From contig CAKZOC010000136.1 in the NCBI GenBank assembly GCA_937136025.1, forward strand, positions 1 through 43,753: 43,753 bases of DNA. Direction: 5' to 3'. The translations under genes were made by a program, and so were the position numbers. This document shows positions 8,491 to 16,523 of this stretch, piece after piece. Every line of letters begins with the position of its first letter. Positions within the stretch are counted from its first letter, which is position 1. The stretch is from an uncultured Bacteroidota bacterium. GTDB taxonomy: Bacteria > Bacteroidota > Bacteroidia > Flavobacteriales > Flavobacteriaceae. The notes under the pieces are model-generated. The model was not told the DNA's origin, made no database searches, and worked only from the letters and a program-made list of their open reading frames with translations.

Positions 8491-8826
8491 TTACATTGAG
8501 AGCTTTTCGTACTTATTCATCATTTGAACCCCGTGAACCAGGGTAGCTCCGCTTTCAATAGCGGCCCCTGCGTGAACGGCCTCCATCATTTCTTCTTTGG
8601 TGATGCCGCGTTCCAGGCCGTCTTTGGTATAAGCGTCTATACAGTAAGGACACTTTACAACGTGCGCCACAGCCAGGGCGATAAGTGATTTTTCGCGTGC
8701 GCTCAGGGCTCCTTCTTCAAATACTTTTCCGTAATAATCGAAGAATTTTTCACCCAGCGCTTCACTCCATTCGGTAATCTTGCCAAATTTTCTAAGGTCT
8801 GCGGGATTATAATATTCTGATGCCAT
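8491..8826 (-). CDS. arsenosugar-associated peroxidase-like protein (carboxymuconolactone decarboxylase/AhpD fold)
   Basis: A 111-residue all-helical protein of the carboxymuconolactone decarboxylase superfamily. The AhpD-type redox motif CPYC is present in VKCPYCIDAYT at about residues 54-64, together with the typical EKSLIALAVAHV segment before it. Proteins of this size and sequence sit next to arsS in many Bacteroidota genomes and are named arsenosugar biosynthesis-associated peroxidase-like proteins. Exact reaction unknown; a thiol-dependent redox step on an arsenical is an inference from fold and context. It lies 109 bases after the DUF2064 gene, with a 13-bp palindrome 7 bases before its ATG. 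Confidence 0.8.
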   Translation of the reverse strand: MASEYYNPADLRKFGKITEWSEALGEKFFDYYGKVFEEGALSAREKSLIALAVAHVVKCPYCIDAYTKDGLERGITKEEMMEAVHAGAAIESGATLVHGVQMMNKYEKLSM

Positions 8827-8832
8827 GGTTTT

Positions 8833-8845
8833 ACAAATTATTTGT
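8833..8845. promoter_or_regulatory. 13-bp perfect inverted repeat before the peroxidase-like gene
   Basis: ACAAATTATTTGT is a perfect palindrome around a central T, ending 7 bases before the start codon of the peroxidase-like gene. The site overlaps the expected ribosome-binding zone, so a bound regulator would block expression. It may instead be chance in AT-rich sequence. Confidence 0.25.
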
Positions 8846-8935
8846 GAATGTTTAGGGATTTTAGACCGTCCGTGTGGCGTCCAATGCGTTTAGGGATCTC
8901 CGGGACCCCTTACTAATTTTCAATGAAAAGTAAAC

Positions 8936-9610
8936 TTAGTACGGAGAGCCTTTATTGAAAGGAACGGATACGTAAAGGTCGAAAACCGGATTTTCCCATA
9001 CCCTGGGCAGAATGGGTCGTACAGAGAGAAAACTCAAAAGCAACTGATACATCCGGGAAGCGAGAAACCGGGATGGAGAGCGCCAGTTTTGGCAATCTTC
9101 CGGGGCGTCGAGGTCCAGAAGGGACGGCAGTACTTCACAACGACCTCCGACAGAAAGGGTCCAATACAATAACGCCTTAAACAGATTTTTTTCCTGCCAG
9201 GGGAGCAGGATGAAGGATTCAAAGTCAAAATGCTGCCGGTTTATACCGATGAGGTAAGTGCCGCCGTCCGCTGTGGGCCCGAATACTGTTTTTCCCTCTT
9301 CCAGTAACGCCGCAGTACCTTTGAGGGTCTCTGTCCGAAGATCGGGACTGTCATTGCCAATGACCAAAAGGTGTTCTATCCCCTGGTCATAAAGGGACTT
9401 CATGGCGTTCCCCAGGCGTTCCCCGAATGAAGTACCGGTCTGAGATTTTTCGTCTATATGAAAGACGGGTAAACCGGCACGCCTCGCTTTTAACTTTGTT
9501 TGGGTCGTCAGTTCCGCGATAAACCGCTCTCCCCCGCACATACCTTTATCTCGGGCATCCAAATGGGCGCTGCGCGCAAAAAGTAAAATGGCGGAAGTTT
9601 GGGTCGTCAA
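8936..9610 (-). CDS. DUF2064 family nucleotide-sugar-type transferase
   Basis: A 224-residue protein of the DUF2064 family, a GT-A/nucleotidyltransferase-like fold that includes the TIGR04282 arsenosugar-biosynthesis glycosyltransferases. Supporting motifs are VIGNDSPDL (metal/nucleotide site) at about residues 83-91 and FGPTADGGTYLIG at about 110-122, with FGERL before them. The usual GKVKTRL-type nucleotide-binding loop at the N-terminus is absent, so this is a divergent member and may use a different donor. The longest reading frame starts at a TTG (9610). It is the first gene of the three-gene arsenosugar-type cluster on the minus strand. Confidence 0.7.
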   Translation of the reverse strand: MTTQTSAILLFARSAHLDARDKGMCGGERFIAELTTQTKLKARRAGLPVFHIDEKSQTGTSFGERLGNAMKSLYDQGIEHLLVIGNDSPDLRTETLKGTAALLEEGKTVFGPTADGGTYLIGINRQHFDFESFILLPWQEKNLFKALLYWTLSVGGRCEVLPSLLDLDAPEDCQNWRSPSRFLASRMYQLLLSFLSVRPILPRVWENPVFDLYVSVPFNKGSPY

Positions 9611-9714
9611 ATTTGAGTGTATGTGGTGATGTTTGAGACAACAAAGTACAAGCTAAAAGGCATGTCGCAAAATGGAATACCTCCAAAGCCTGAAATTTAA
9701 CAGAATTTTCCGAT

Positions 9715-9739
9715 TCCTAAGGGATTCCAGCCCTTAGGA
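9715..9739. repeat. 9-bp perfect inverted repeat upstream of the arsenosugar-type cluster
   Basis: TCCTAAGGG, seven bases, CCCTTAGGA: a perfect 9-bp inverted repeat about 105 bases upstream of the DUF2064 start codon, without an adjoining T run on either strand. Within the 277-base gene-free stretch 9611-9887 this and the terminator at 9834-9884 are the only structures I see. Confidence 0.45.
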
Positions 9740-9833
9740 GGAAGTTAGTACAGCGGATACGCCAGACGGGGATACTTTCGGAAAAGTAAAATGAGGCACG
9801 AAGCAAGCCCTCAAAACAATTCAGGGTTACAAT

Positions 9834-9884
9834 AAAAAAAAAGCCCCCCAATGCGCCCGAAGTCAGTTAAGAGGGAGGCTTTTT
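9834..9884 (-). terminator. intrinsic terminator after the M16 peptidase gene
   Basis: Reading the minus strand, AAAAAGCCTCCC pairs with GGGGGGCTTTTT (12 bp, one G-U pair, loop about 23 bases) and is followed by nine T residues. It starts 4 bases after the peptidase stop codon. The A run on the other side makes weak activity on the plus strand possible too. Confidence 0.75.
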
Positions 9885-9887
9885 AAT

Positions 9888-12674
9888 TTAATTTTTAATA
9901 TCTGTGTCCTGTTCTCTCATCGCAGGAACAACAGGGTTTCCATCTGCGTCAATTTCTATGATTTCGTCAAAACCTAATGCATCTAATTTGGAGATGATTT
10001 TAGCCCTGTCTCCTACCATAAACCAATTAACTTCTTCAGGTTTTACCACAGCATTACCTACCCCTTTGATATCCTCCAAAGACAGATTACGCACACTCTG
10101 ATCATAGGTTTCGTAGTAATCGTCCGGAAGTCCATACCGCAGCATACTCCTCACCGAACTATTCAGGGAACTATTCGTCTCCCACTGCCCGGGCAACTTC
10201 AATATTTGATTTGACTTGACTCTGTCCAATTCTTCCTGTGTTGGCGGGCGAGAACTAATGAAATCTGTGATTTCTTTTCTGAGTTCGGTTACGGATTCAG
10301 CGGTTTTATCCGTTTGTACGGGAGCATAAAGGATAAAAGGACGTTCCTCTTTCGATCCCAAAACAAAGCCCCCGGCTCCATACGACCAATGCTTATCCTC
10401 ACGAAGGTTCATATTGATACGGGAGTTAAAATCGCCTCCAAGAATGTTGACCATCTGCTCCAGGGCAACTTCAGAAACCGCCCCGTATTTATCGGTCAAA
10501 TGTCCGGCAATGATAACGGACTGCTGCGACTCAGGACGATTCATAAGGTAGAGGGTATTTTTGGTATACGTTTTAGGAGCCTTGAAAACAATTTGTGGGA
10601 CTTCACCTTTTTTCCATTTGCCCAATGCTTTTTCAAGCTTCGGTTTCAATTCGTTCATGGAAATATCCCCTGTAACAATCAATGTGGAATTGTTCGGTTT
10701 CATCCAGGTATTGTAAAACTTCGTAATATCGTCCCTTGTTAATTGGGCAACGGTTTCTTCATAACCTGTTCCCGTATATGGAGAGCCGTAAGGGTGGTCT
10801 TCCCCGTATAAATATTTGTTCATAACCCTAAGGGCCATTGAAACGGGCTGGGACTTTTCTTGTTTGATATCATTGATTTGCTCGTTTTTCAGGCGGTCAA
10901 ATTCTTCCTGGGGGAACTCAGGATTCAATACGACATCAGCAAATAAATTTAAGCTCGCATCAAAACTTGGCTTTAAGGTTGACATGTACACATTGGACTG
11001 ATCCTGATCAGAAAAAGTACTTAAAGACGCCCCCAATAATTGCAATTGCTCATTGATTTGAAGTGAAGTTTTGTCCTTTGTTCCCTCATCCATCAGGTTC
11101 ATGGTCAATTCGGCCGTACCCGGACTTGACAGGTAGTCCGTTTTATATCCCGCATCTGCCACCAGATTCATAATCACTGTAGATACTCCTGCCCGCTGCG
11201 CCAATACCACCTTAAGTCCGTTGGAAAGGCTGGTGCGCTGCAGTTCCGGGAATTTCGAGCTCTTCTGAGGCCCAAGCTCAGGCAGTTTGCTGCGATCGAC
11301 AGAAGAGGGCTCTATAGCGTACTCTGGGAAAGGCTTACATATCAATATGTGTTTGCCTTTGGACAACCATTTATTGGCAGTATTCTTTAAATCTTCGGCA
11401 GTCGCATCTTCAACAAACTTCAATTGTGTTTTATAATACGAAGCATCACCATGATACGTCTGGTTGGAAGCAAGGATATCGGAGACCCCACCAAAGCCAC
11501 CAATCCGCTCCAATCCTTTAATAAAATTGGCGAAATAAGCGGCTTTAACCCTTTTAAGCTCCGCCTCGGTTGGGCCTTCTTCAATGAACTTTGAAATCTC
11601 GGCCCATAATTCTTGCTCTAACTTTTTTGGATCTTCCCCCTGCTTCACATTCAAATAAGCAATAAACTCACTTGCAATCTCAGAGGAAGATTGAAAGGTA
11701 ACGGCGGAACTGGCCGATTGATCTTCATAAACGAATTTCTTATACAATCGTGAGTTCTTACCACTGGTTAAAATGGCAGATATCAAATCGAAGTGCAAAT
11801 CTTCCCGAGCTCCATACTGAGGGGTATTCCATGCAAAAAGCACTCGAGTTTCAGGCACCCGATCTTCGTATACCTGATACGAATCGTTGATTTTATTGGG
11901 AATATTTACTTCTTGTCTTTCAACAGTGGGTCCGGAGGGAATATCACCAAAGTACTTAACCACTTTTTGATACACTTCTTCCGGATTAATATCACCTGCC
12001 ACGGCTACCACAGCATTTGCTGCCCCGTAGTATGATTTGAACCATTGTTGAACATCTTCCAATGAAGCAGCATTGAGATCTTCCATCTCCCCAATTACGG
12101 TCCACGAATAGGGATGACCCTTAGGATACATCGCCCTGGTCAAATAATCCCACTGCTTCCCATACGGATTGTTTTCTCCCTGACGCTTTTCGTTTTGAAC
12201 GACTCCTCGCTGCTCATCCAACCGTTCCTGGTCAATCGCGCCGAGTAAATGCCCCATTCGATCAGATTCCAGGAACAATACCTGATCTAAAGCAGAAACA
12301 GGGACGTTTTGAAAATAATTGGTCCTGTCGTTGTTGGTAGTTCCGTTAAGGTCGGTTGCTCCTATGCTTCCCAGAGCTTGAAAATAGTCGGTATTGTAAT
12401 TCTCGCTTCCATTGAACATTAAGTGTTCAAATAGGTGGGCGAATCCACTTTTGCCGGGTTTCTCATTTTTAGAACCCACGTGATACCACACATTTACGGC
12501 AACTATTGGAGCTTTATGATCTTCGTGCACCAATAAGGTAAGCCCGTTTTTCAAGGTATATTTTTTGTAAGGGATATCGATGTCATCTGCCTTAAATTGA
12601 AAATCCTGGGCCTGTATTGCACCTGCTCCAAGGGCTGTGAACAATAGCAAACAAAACAATTTCTTCATTTTCAT
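9888..12674 (-). CDS. secreted M16 family zinc metallopeptidase (two-domain, pitrilysin-like)
   Basis: A 928-residue exported peptidase. A signal peptide spans about residues 1-22, ending in AIQAQ. The N-terminal M16 domain has the inverted zinc motif HLFEH at residues 80-84, with a downstream glutamate near residue 162 (VVQNEKR) as likely third ligand. The second M16 domain starts near residue 490 (LSNGLKVVLAQR) and has no HxxEH, as is normal for the inactive partner half. Such fused active-inactive proteins are common in Bacteroidota and probably degrade peptides in the periplasm. Monocistronic: 335 bases upstream and an intrinsic terminator downstream. Substrate unknown. Confidence 0.92.
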   Translation of the reverse strand: MKMKKLFCLLLFTALGAGAIQAQDFQFKADDIDIPYKKYTLKNGLTLLVHEDHKAPIVAVNVWYHVGSKNEKPGKSGFAHLFEHLMFNGSENYNTDYFQALGSIGATDLNGTTNNDRTNYFQNVPVSALDQVLFLESDRMGHLLGAIDQERLDEQRGVVQNEKRQGENNPYGKQWDYLTRAMYPKGHPYSWTVIGEMEDLNAASLEDVQQWFKSYYGAANAVVAVAGDINPEEVYQKVVKYFGDIPSGPTVERQEVNIPNKINDSYQVYEDRVPETRVLFAWNTPQYGAREDLHFDLISAILTSGKNSRLYKKFVYEDQSASSAVTFQSSSEIASEFIAYLNVKQGEDPKKLEQELWAEISKFIEEGPTEAELKRVKAAYFANFIKGLERIGGFGGVSDILASNQTYHGDASYYKTQLKFVEDATAEDLKNTANKWLSKGKHILICKPFPEYAIEPSSVDRSKLPELGPQKSSKFPELQRTSLSNGLKVVLAQRAGVSTVIMNLVADAGYKTDYLSSPGTAELTMNLMDEGTKDKTSLQINEQLQLLGASLSTFSDQDQSNVYMSTLKPSFDASLNLFADVVLNPEFPQEEFDRLKNEQINDIKQEKSQPVSMALRVMNKYLYGEDHPYGSPYTGTGYEETVAQLTRDDITKFYNTWMKPNNSTLIVTGDISMNELKPKLEKALGKWKKGEVPQIVFKAPKTYTKNTLYLMNRPESQQSVIIAGHLTDKYGAVSEVALEQMVNILGGDFNSRINMNLREDKHWSYGAGGFVLGSKEERPFILYAPVQTDKTAESVTELRKEITDFISSRPPTQEELDRVKSNQILKLPGQWETNSSLNSSVRSMLRYGLPDDYYETYDQSVRNLSLEDIKGVGNAVVKPEEVNWFMVGDRAKIISKLDALGFDEIIEIDADGNPVVPAMREQDTDIKN

Positions 12675-13009
12675 GATTTTGGTTTTTATTTCATCGAAAT
12701 ATTCGAACCCTACAATATAGGAATCAGTTGCCGTATTTCTATCTAAATTATAGCTTATTCAATGCAAATCGCACTGAAAACGTCTCAATACTATAGAATC
12801 ATGAGGATTAGTCCCCTAAGAACGAAAGAAGCGATCGATTAACTTAATATCCGGCATCTTAAGAAATTTCAACCCGACAGAAGTCAGTACGACCTGTCGC
12901 TTTAGTCTCTAATGCTCGATAAAAAGGACGCTTTGCGTAAATAAAGGGTTCAAAAGCGCCTACAACAATAGAGGGAGCGCCCTATTTAAATCCGGTATGG
13001 AATCGGGGA
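12675..13009. other. 335-base gene-free stretch between M16 peptidase and reductase genes
   Basis: No credible reading frame. A minus-strand TATAATTTAG about 80 bases before the peptidase start may be its -7 region. A 6-bp inverted repeat CGACAG/CTGTCG lies at 12875-12899. A small hairpin ACGC-TTT-GCGT at 12928-12938 next to an A run (12921-12925) could be a weak minus-strand terminator for the reductase gene. Confidence 0.35.
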
Positions 13010-14059
13010 TCAGATATCGTCGTAGTCAATTTTTAAAACCGCGGATTCCGCATGCGCCTGGCAGGTGAGGATAAAGCCTTCGGCAAGTTCACTTTCGGTA
13101 AGGATTTGGTTTTTGACCATTGAAGCCTTGCCTTCGGTAACCCTTGCGATACAGGTACTGCACACCCCACCCTGACAACTGAAGGGGGCATCAATTTTCG
13201 CTTTGATCAGTGCGTCGAGCACGATATTTTTCCGATCGATTTCCAGGGTGTGGACCGCATCGTCCAAAGTGACTTCAAGATGCGTTTTACCTGAGGTTTC
13301 AGCGCCTTTTGGAGCCTCCGAATCGGGTTCTGTAAAAAGTTCGCGCTGGATGTTTTTTTCGGAAACACCGTTGTCCTTCAGGGCAGCCGTTACGGTTTCG
13401 ATCATCGGCAGGGGCCCACATAGATAAAAAATGTCCGGGGTAATGGATTTGTGTTTATTACGGGTAATGTAATTTACCGTGCTTTTGTCGATTCTTCCGA
13501 AAAGGCACTCTTCCTCCTGGTTCCGACTGAACAGGTAATGAACAAAAAAACGATCGTTATATTTTTCTTTCAATCCCTCCAGCGCATCAAAATACATGGC
13601 TTCTTCCCGGCTTTTATTCCCGTAAACCAAAACCACCTTGTTTTCGGTACACGATTCCAGGGCCGTTTGCACAATGCTCATAATTGGAGTTATTCCACTT
13701 CCCGCTGCAAAAGCTAAGATATCGCGGGGTGGCCCGTCAGCAGCAAATACGAAGCGACCCTGAGGAGGCATTACCTGAAGGACATCTCCTTTTTTTAACG
13801 TCTGGTTGGCATATACTGAAAATGTACCGCCCGGAACTTTTTTTACACCAATCGTGATCTTGTTTCCCCCGGGTTTTGAGGACAGGGAATATGCCCTTCT
13901 GATTTCGGAGTCTCCTGCCGTATGCTTAATAGTGATGTATTGCCCGGATTCGAACGCAAACGCCTCTTTCAGGGACTCAGGAATTTCAAAGCTGATGTCG
14001 ACGGCATTCGGGGTTAAGGGCGTTATTTCGGATACAGTAAGGGGATAAAACTGATGCAT
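13010..14059 (-). CDS. PaaE-type ferredoxin reductase (FAD/NAD(P)H domain plus C-terminal 2Fe-2S)
   Basis: A 349-residue electron-transfer flavoprotein. The N-terminal FAD domain carries RRAYSLSS at about residues 54-61, the NAD(P)H domain has AAGSGITPIMSI at about 116-127, and the C-terminal plant-type ferredoxin domain has CQGGVCSTC at about 295-303 with the fourth cysteine in ILTCQAH near 333. This domain order is that of phenylacetyl-CoA epoxidase reductase PaaE and of stand-alone reductases common in Flavobacteriia. No paa genes are nearby, so the electron acceptor is unknown. ATG start with an exact TAnnTTTG element about 17 bases upstream. Confidence 0.88.
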   Translation of the reverse strand: MHQFYPLTVSEITPLTPNAVDISFEIPESLKEAFAFESGQYITIKHTAGDSEIRRAYSLSSKPGGNKITIGVKKVPGGTFSVYANQTLKKGDVLQVMPPQGRFVFAADGPPRDILAFAAGSGITPIMSIVQTALESCTENKVVLVYGNKSREEAMYFDALEGLKEKYNDRFFVHYLFSRNQEEECLFGRIDKSTVNYITRNKHKSITPDIFYLCGPLPMIETVTAALKDNGVSEKNIQRELFTEPDSEAPKGAETSGKTHLEVTLDDAVHTLEIDRKNIVLDALIKAKIDAPFSCQGGVCSTCIARVTEGKASMVKNQILTESELAEGFILTCQAHAESAVLKIDYDDI

Positions 14060-14075
14060 TAATAAAAATTTTTTG

Positions 14076-14083
14076 CAAAATTA
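14076..14083 (-). promoter_or_regulatory. candidate -7 element for the PaaE-type reductase gene
   Basis: Minus-strand TAATTTTG matches TAnnTTTG exactly and ends 16 bases before the start codon; no TTG was found at the -33 position. Confidence 0.35.
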
Positions 14084-14185
14084 AGCAAAGCAGTTCTAAG
14101 AAAACCTGTGGTTTCTATACTTTTAACGGGTTTGTAACAAATTCCGGGCAGATCATACTAATGTTGAGCCAAAACGAAAACATCC

Positions 14186-15655
14186 ATGTTTAAGCACTTT
14201 TTTAACCTGGAGTGGAAGTCTTTTTTCAGGTCTTCTTCTTTTGCCACGAACCTGGTCTTTAAGATCCTAACGATCTTTGCCGTATTGTACTTCATCGTGG
14301 TTTTCCTTTCCCTTGGGATCGGCGCCTATTTTATAATTGAAAAGGCAGGCCTGGGCGACCCGCTGCGGGTGGTCAATCGATTTATGATTTATTACATTGT
14401 CATGGATCTCTACACCCGGTACATGTTGCAGAAGATGCCGGTCACTAATATCAGGCCTTTGCTGTACCTGCCCATTAAGAAAGACGCTGTAGTCAGGTAT
14501 TCCCTGGGTAAAACGGCACTTTCTTTTTTCAACTGGTCCCACGCTTTTTTCTTTATTCCTTTTTCCATAGTCCTGCTTACAAAGGATTACGCACCCATGC
14601 AGGTCATCGGGTGGCATCTGGGGATTATGGCCCTGTTTTTCGTCAACAATTTTCTGAATATCCTGGTCAATAACCAGGACCGTGTTTTTTATCCTTTGCT
14701 GGTTATCCTGGCCGTTCTCGGGATTTCTCAGTATTATGGATGGTTCGACATTACGGTATACACAGCTCCGATTTTCGATGCCTTTTACGATATCCCCTGG
14801 ACAGCGGTCATTCCCTGGGGGCTTTTGGCATTCGTGCTATGGGCTTCTTTCCGGTATTTCAGATCACATATGTATCTCGATGCAGGTCTTGCCCTGAAAA
14901 AACAAGAGGGTAAAACAGAGGACTACGCCTGGTTAAATCGTTTTGGCAACCTGGGCACCTTTCTCAAAAACGACATCAAACTCATCCGTCGCAATAAACG
15001 ATCGAGAACCACCGTCATAGTGAGTTTTCTCTTTCTATTCTATGGGCTTATTTTCTTTTCGGGCACTTATGATTCCTATCCCATAGTTTTTGTCTTCGCT
15101 GGTATTTTTGTGTCCGGGGGTTTCTTATTCACCTTTGGCCAGTACGTCCCCAGCTGGGACAGCTCCTACTATCCGCTGATGATGAGTCAAAACATACAGT
15201 ACAGGGAGTATTTGAGTTCTAAATGGTACCTCATTATCATTGCGACGGTCGTGAGTACCCTATTGGCCGTATTTTACCTGTATTTCGGATGGAAAACGTA
15301 TCTGGCCGTTTTAGTTGGGGCAGTCTACAATATCGGCGTAAACTCCTATCTCGTGTTATGGGGCGGGGCTTATGTGAAAACTCCAATCGACCTGACGACG
15401 AACAAAAAGGCCTTTGGAGATAAGCAGGCCTTTAATGGAAAAACACTTCTGCTGACCATCCCTAAACTGGTTCTTCCTTTGGTACTCTTTTGGATCGGAG
15501 ATTTCTTTTTCAATGAAACTGCAGGCTACCTGATGGTCGCTTTGGCCGGGGTCCTCGGGTTTGCCTTTAAGGACCTCGCCTTTAAACAAATTGAAAAAGT
15601 CTACAAAAAAGAAAAATATAAAACCCTTTCTGCCTACCGCGAAAAGGCGGCTTAA
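14186..15655 (+). CDS. ABC exporter membrane protein, DUF5687-like
   Basis: A 489-residue inner-membrane protein with about 10-12 hydrophobic helices, several in pairs separated by short loops, and a basic C-terminal tail. It is recognised as DUF5687, the permease type paired with a single ABC ATPase in Bacteroidota. The ATPase gene starts 14 bases downstream, so the two very likely form one transporter. Substrate is unknown; the arrangement resembles drug or lipid exporters of the ABC-2 class. ATG start at 14186 follows a divergent reductase promoter region. Confidence 0.8.
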   Translation: MFKHFFNLEWKSFFRSSSFATNLVFKILTIFAVLYFIVVFLSLGIGAYFIIEKAGLGDPLRVVNRFMIYYIVMDLYTRYMLQKMPVTNIRPLLYLPIKKDAVVRYSLGKTALSFFNWSHAFFFIPFSIVLLTKDYAPMQVIGWHLGIMALFFVNNFLNILVNNQDRVFYPLLVILAVLGISQYYGWFDITVYTAPIFDAFYDIPWTAVIPWGLLAFVLWASFRYFRSHMYLDAGLALKKQEGKTEDYAWLNRFGNLGTFLKNDIKLIRRNKRSRTTVIVSFLFLFYGLIFFSGTYDSYPIVFVFAGIFVSGGFLFTFGQYVPSWDSSYYPLMMSQNIQYREYLSSKWYLIIIATVVSTLLAVFYLYFGWKTYLAVLVGAVYNIGVNSYLVLWGGAYVKTPIDLTTNKKAFGDKQAFNGKTLLLTIPKLVLPLVLFWIGDFFFNETAGYLMVALAGVLGFAFKDLAFKQIEKVYKKEKYKTLSAYREKAA

Positions 15656-15669
15656 AACGATAAAACACC

Positions 15670-16365
15670 ATGATTACTGCTACAGAACTAACTAAAAAAT
15701 ACGGAACCCAAACGGTACTCGACCTGCCCGGGCTTGAGATTCCCAAGGGAGAGAGTTTTGGCCTGGTTGGAAATAACGGGGCGGGTAAAACCACTTTTTT
15801 CAGCTTGCTGCTGGACTTGATACAACCTTCAACGGGCGGGATACACAACAATGGGATTGAAGTGCAGCACAGTGAGGCCTGGAAACCCTTTACAGCGGCT
15901 TTTATAGATGAAAGTTTCCTAATTGGCTACCTCACTCCTGAGGAGTACTTCTATTTTATCGGCGAATTGAGGGGGCAATCCAGATCTGATGTAGACGCGC
16001 TGATGGAAAGTTTTGAAGATTTCTTTCACGGGGAAATCCTCAATCAGAAAAAATACCTGCGAGACCTCTCCAAGGGGAATCAGAAAAAAGTGGGTATCAC
16101 GGCTACGTTTATTGGCAACCCGGAAGTGATTATTCTCGACGAGCCCTTCGCCAATCTGGATCCTACCACCCAGATTCGCTTAAAGGGCATTATAAAGGAA
16201 CTCACGCAAAACCGTGAGGTTACCGCCCTGATTTCCAGTCATGACCTCGTTCATGTAACCGAAGTTTGCGAGCGCATTGTAGTCCTTGATAAAGGTGCCA
16301 TTGTCAAGGATATTCAGACCTCCCCGGAAACCCTGAGGGAACTGGAGACCTTCTTCGCAGGATAG
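15670..16365 (+). CDS. ABC transporter ATP-binding protein
   Basis: A 231-residue nucleotide-binding subunit. Walker A is GNNGAGKTT at about residues 36-44, Walker B is VIILDEPFANLDP at about 154-166, and the switch histidine is in SSHDL at about 195-199. The signature motif reads LSKGNQKKV instead of the canonical LSGGQ, a variant seen in ABC-2-type exporter ATPases. The gene follows the DUF5687 permease with a 14-base gap, and powers it. A 158-base gap follows before the PorW gene. Confidence 0.93.
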   Translation: MITATELTKKYGTQTVLDLPGLEIPKGESFGLVGNNGAGKTTFFSLLLDLIQPSTGGIHNNGIEVQHSEAWKPFTAAFIDESFLIGYLTPEEYFYFIGELRGQSRSDVDALMESFEDFFHGEILNQKKYLRDLSKGNQKKVGITATFIGNPEVIILDEPFANLDPTTQIRLKGIIKELTQNREVTALISSHDLVHVTEVCERIVVLDKGAIVKDIQTSPETLRELETFFAG

Positions 16366-16523
16366 ATCCTGCTTCTATTTGATCCGAAGTTGTCGCCACG
16401 TACAATGGTTAGCACGTAAAACCAGAGGGTTCTTATTTCCCGGAAACGTGTTGAATTTCATGGGTCTGGTCATACTAAACCGGGTGTTTTATAGTTTAGA
16501 TATCATACAGGAATCCGGGAATT

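Noticed and set aside
12695-12715. tRNA T-loop-like TTCGAA string upstream of the M16 gene
   Set aside because: The flanking bases do not form a T stem and no acceptor or anticodon stem can be built.
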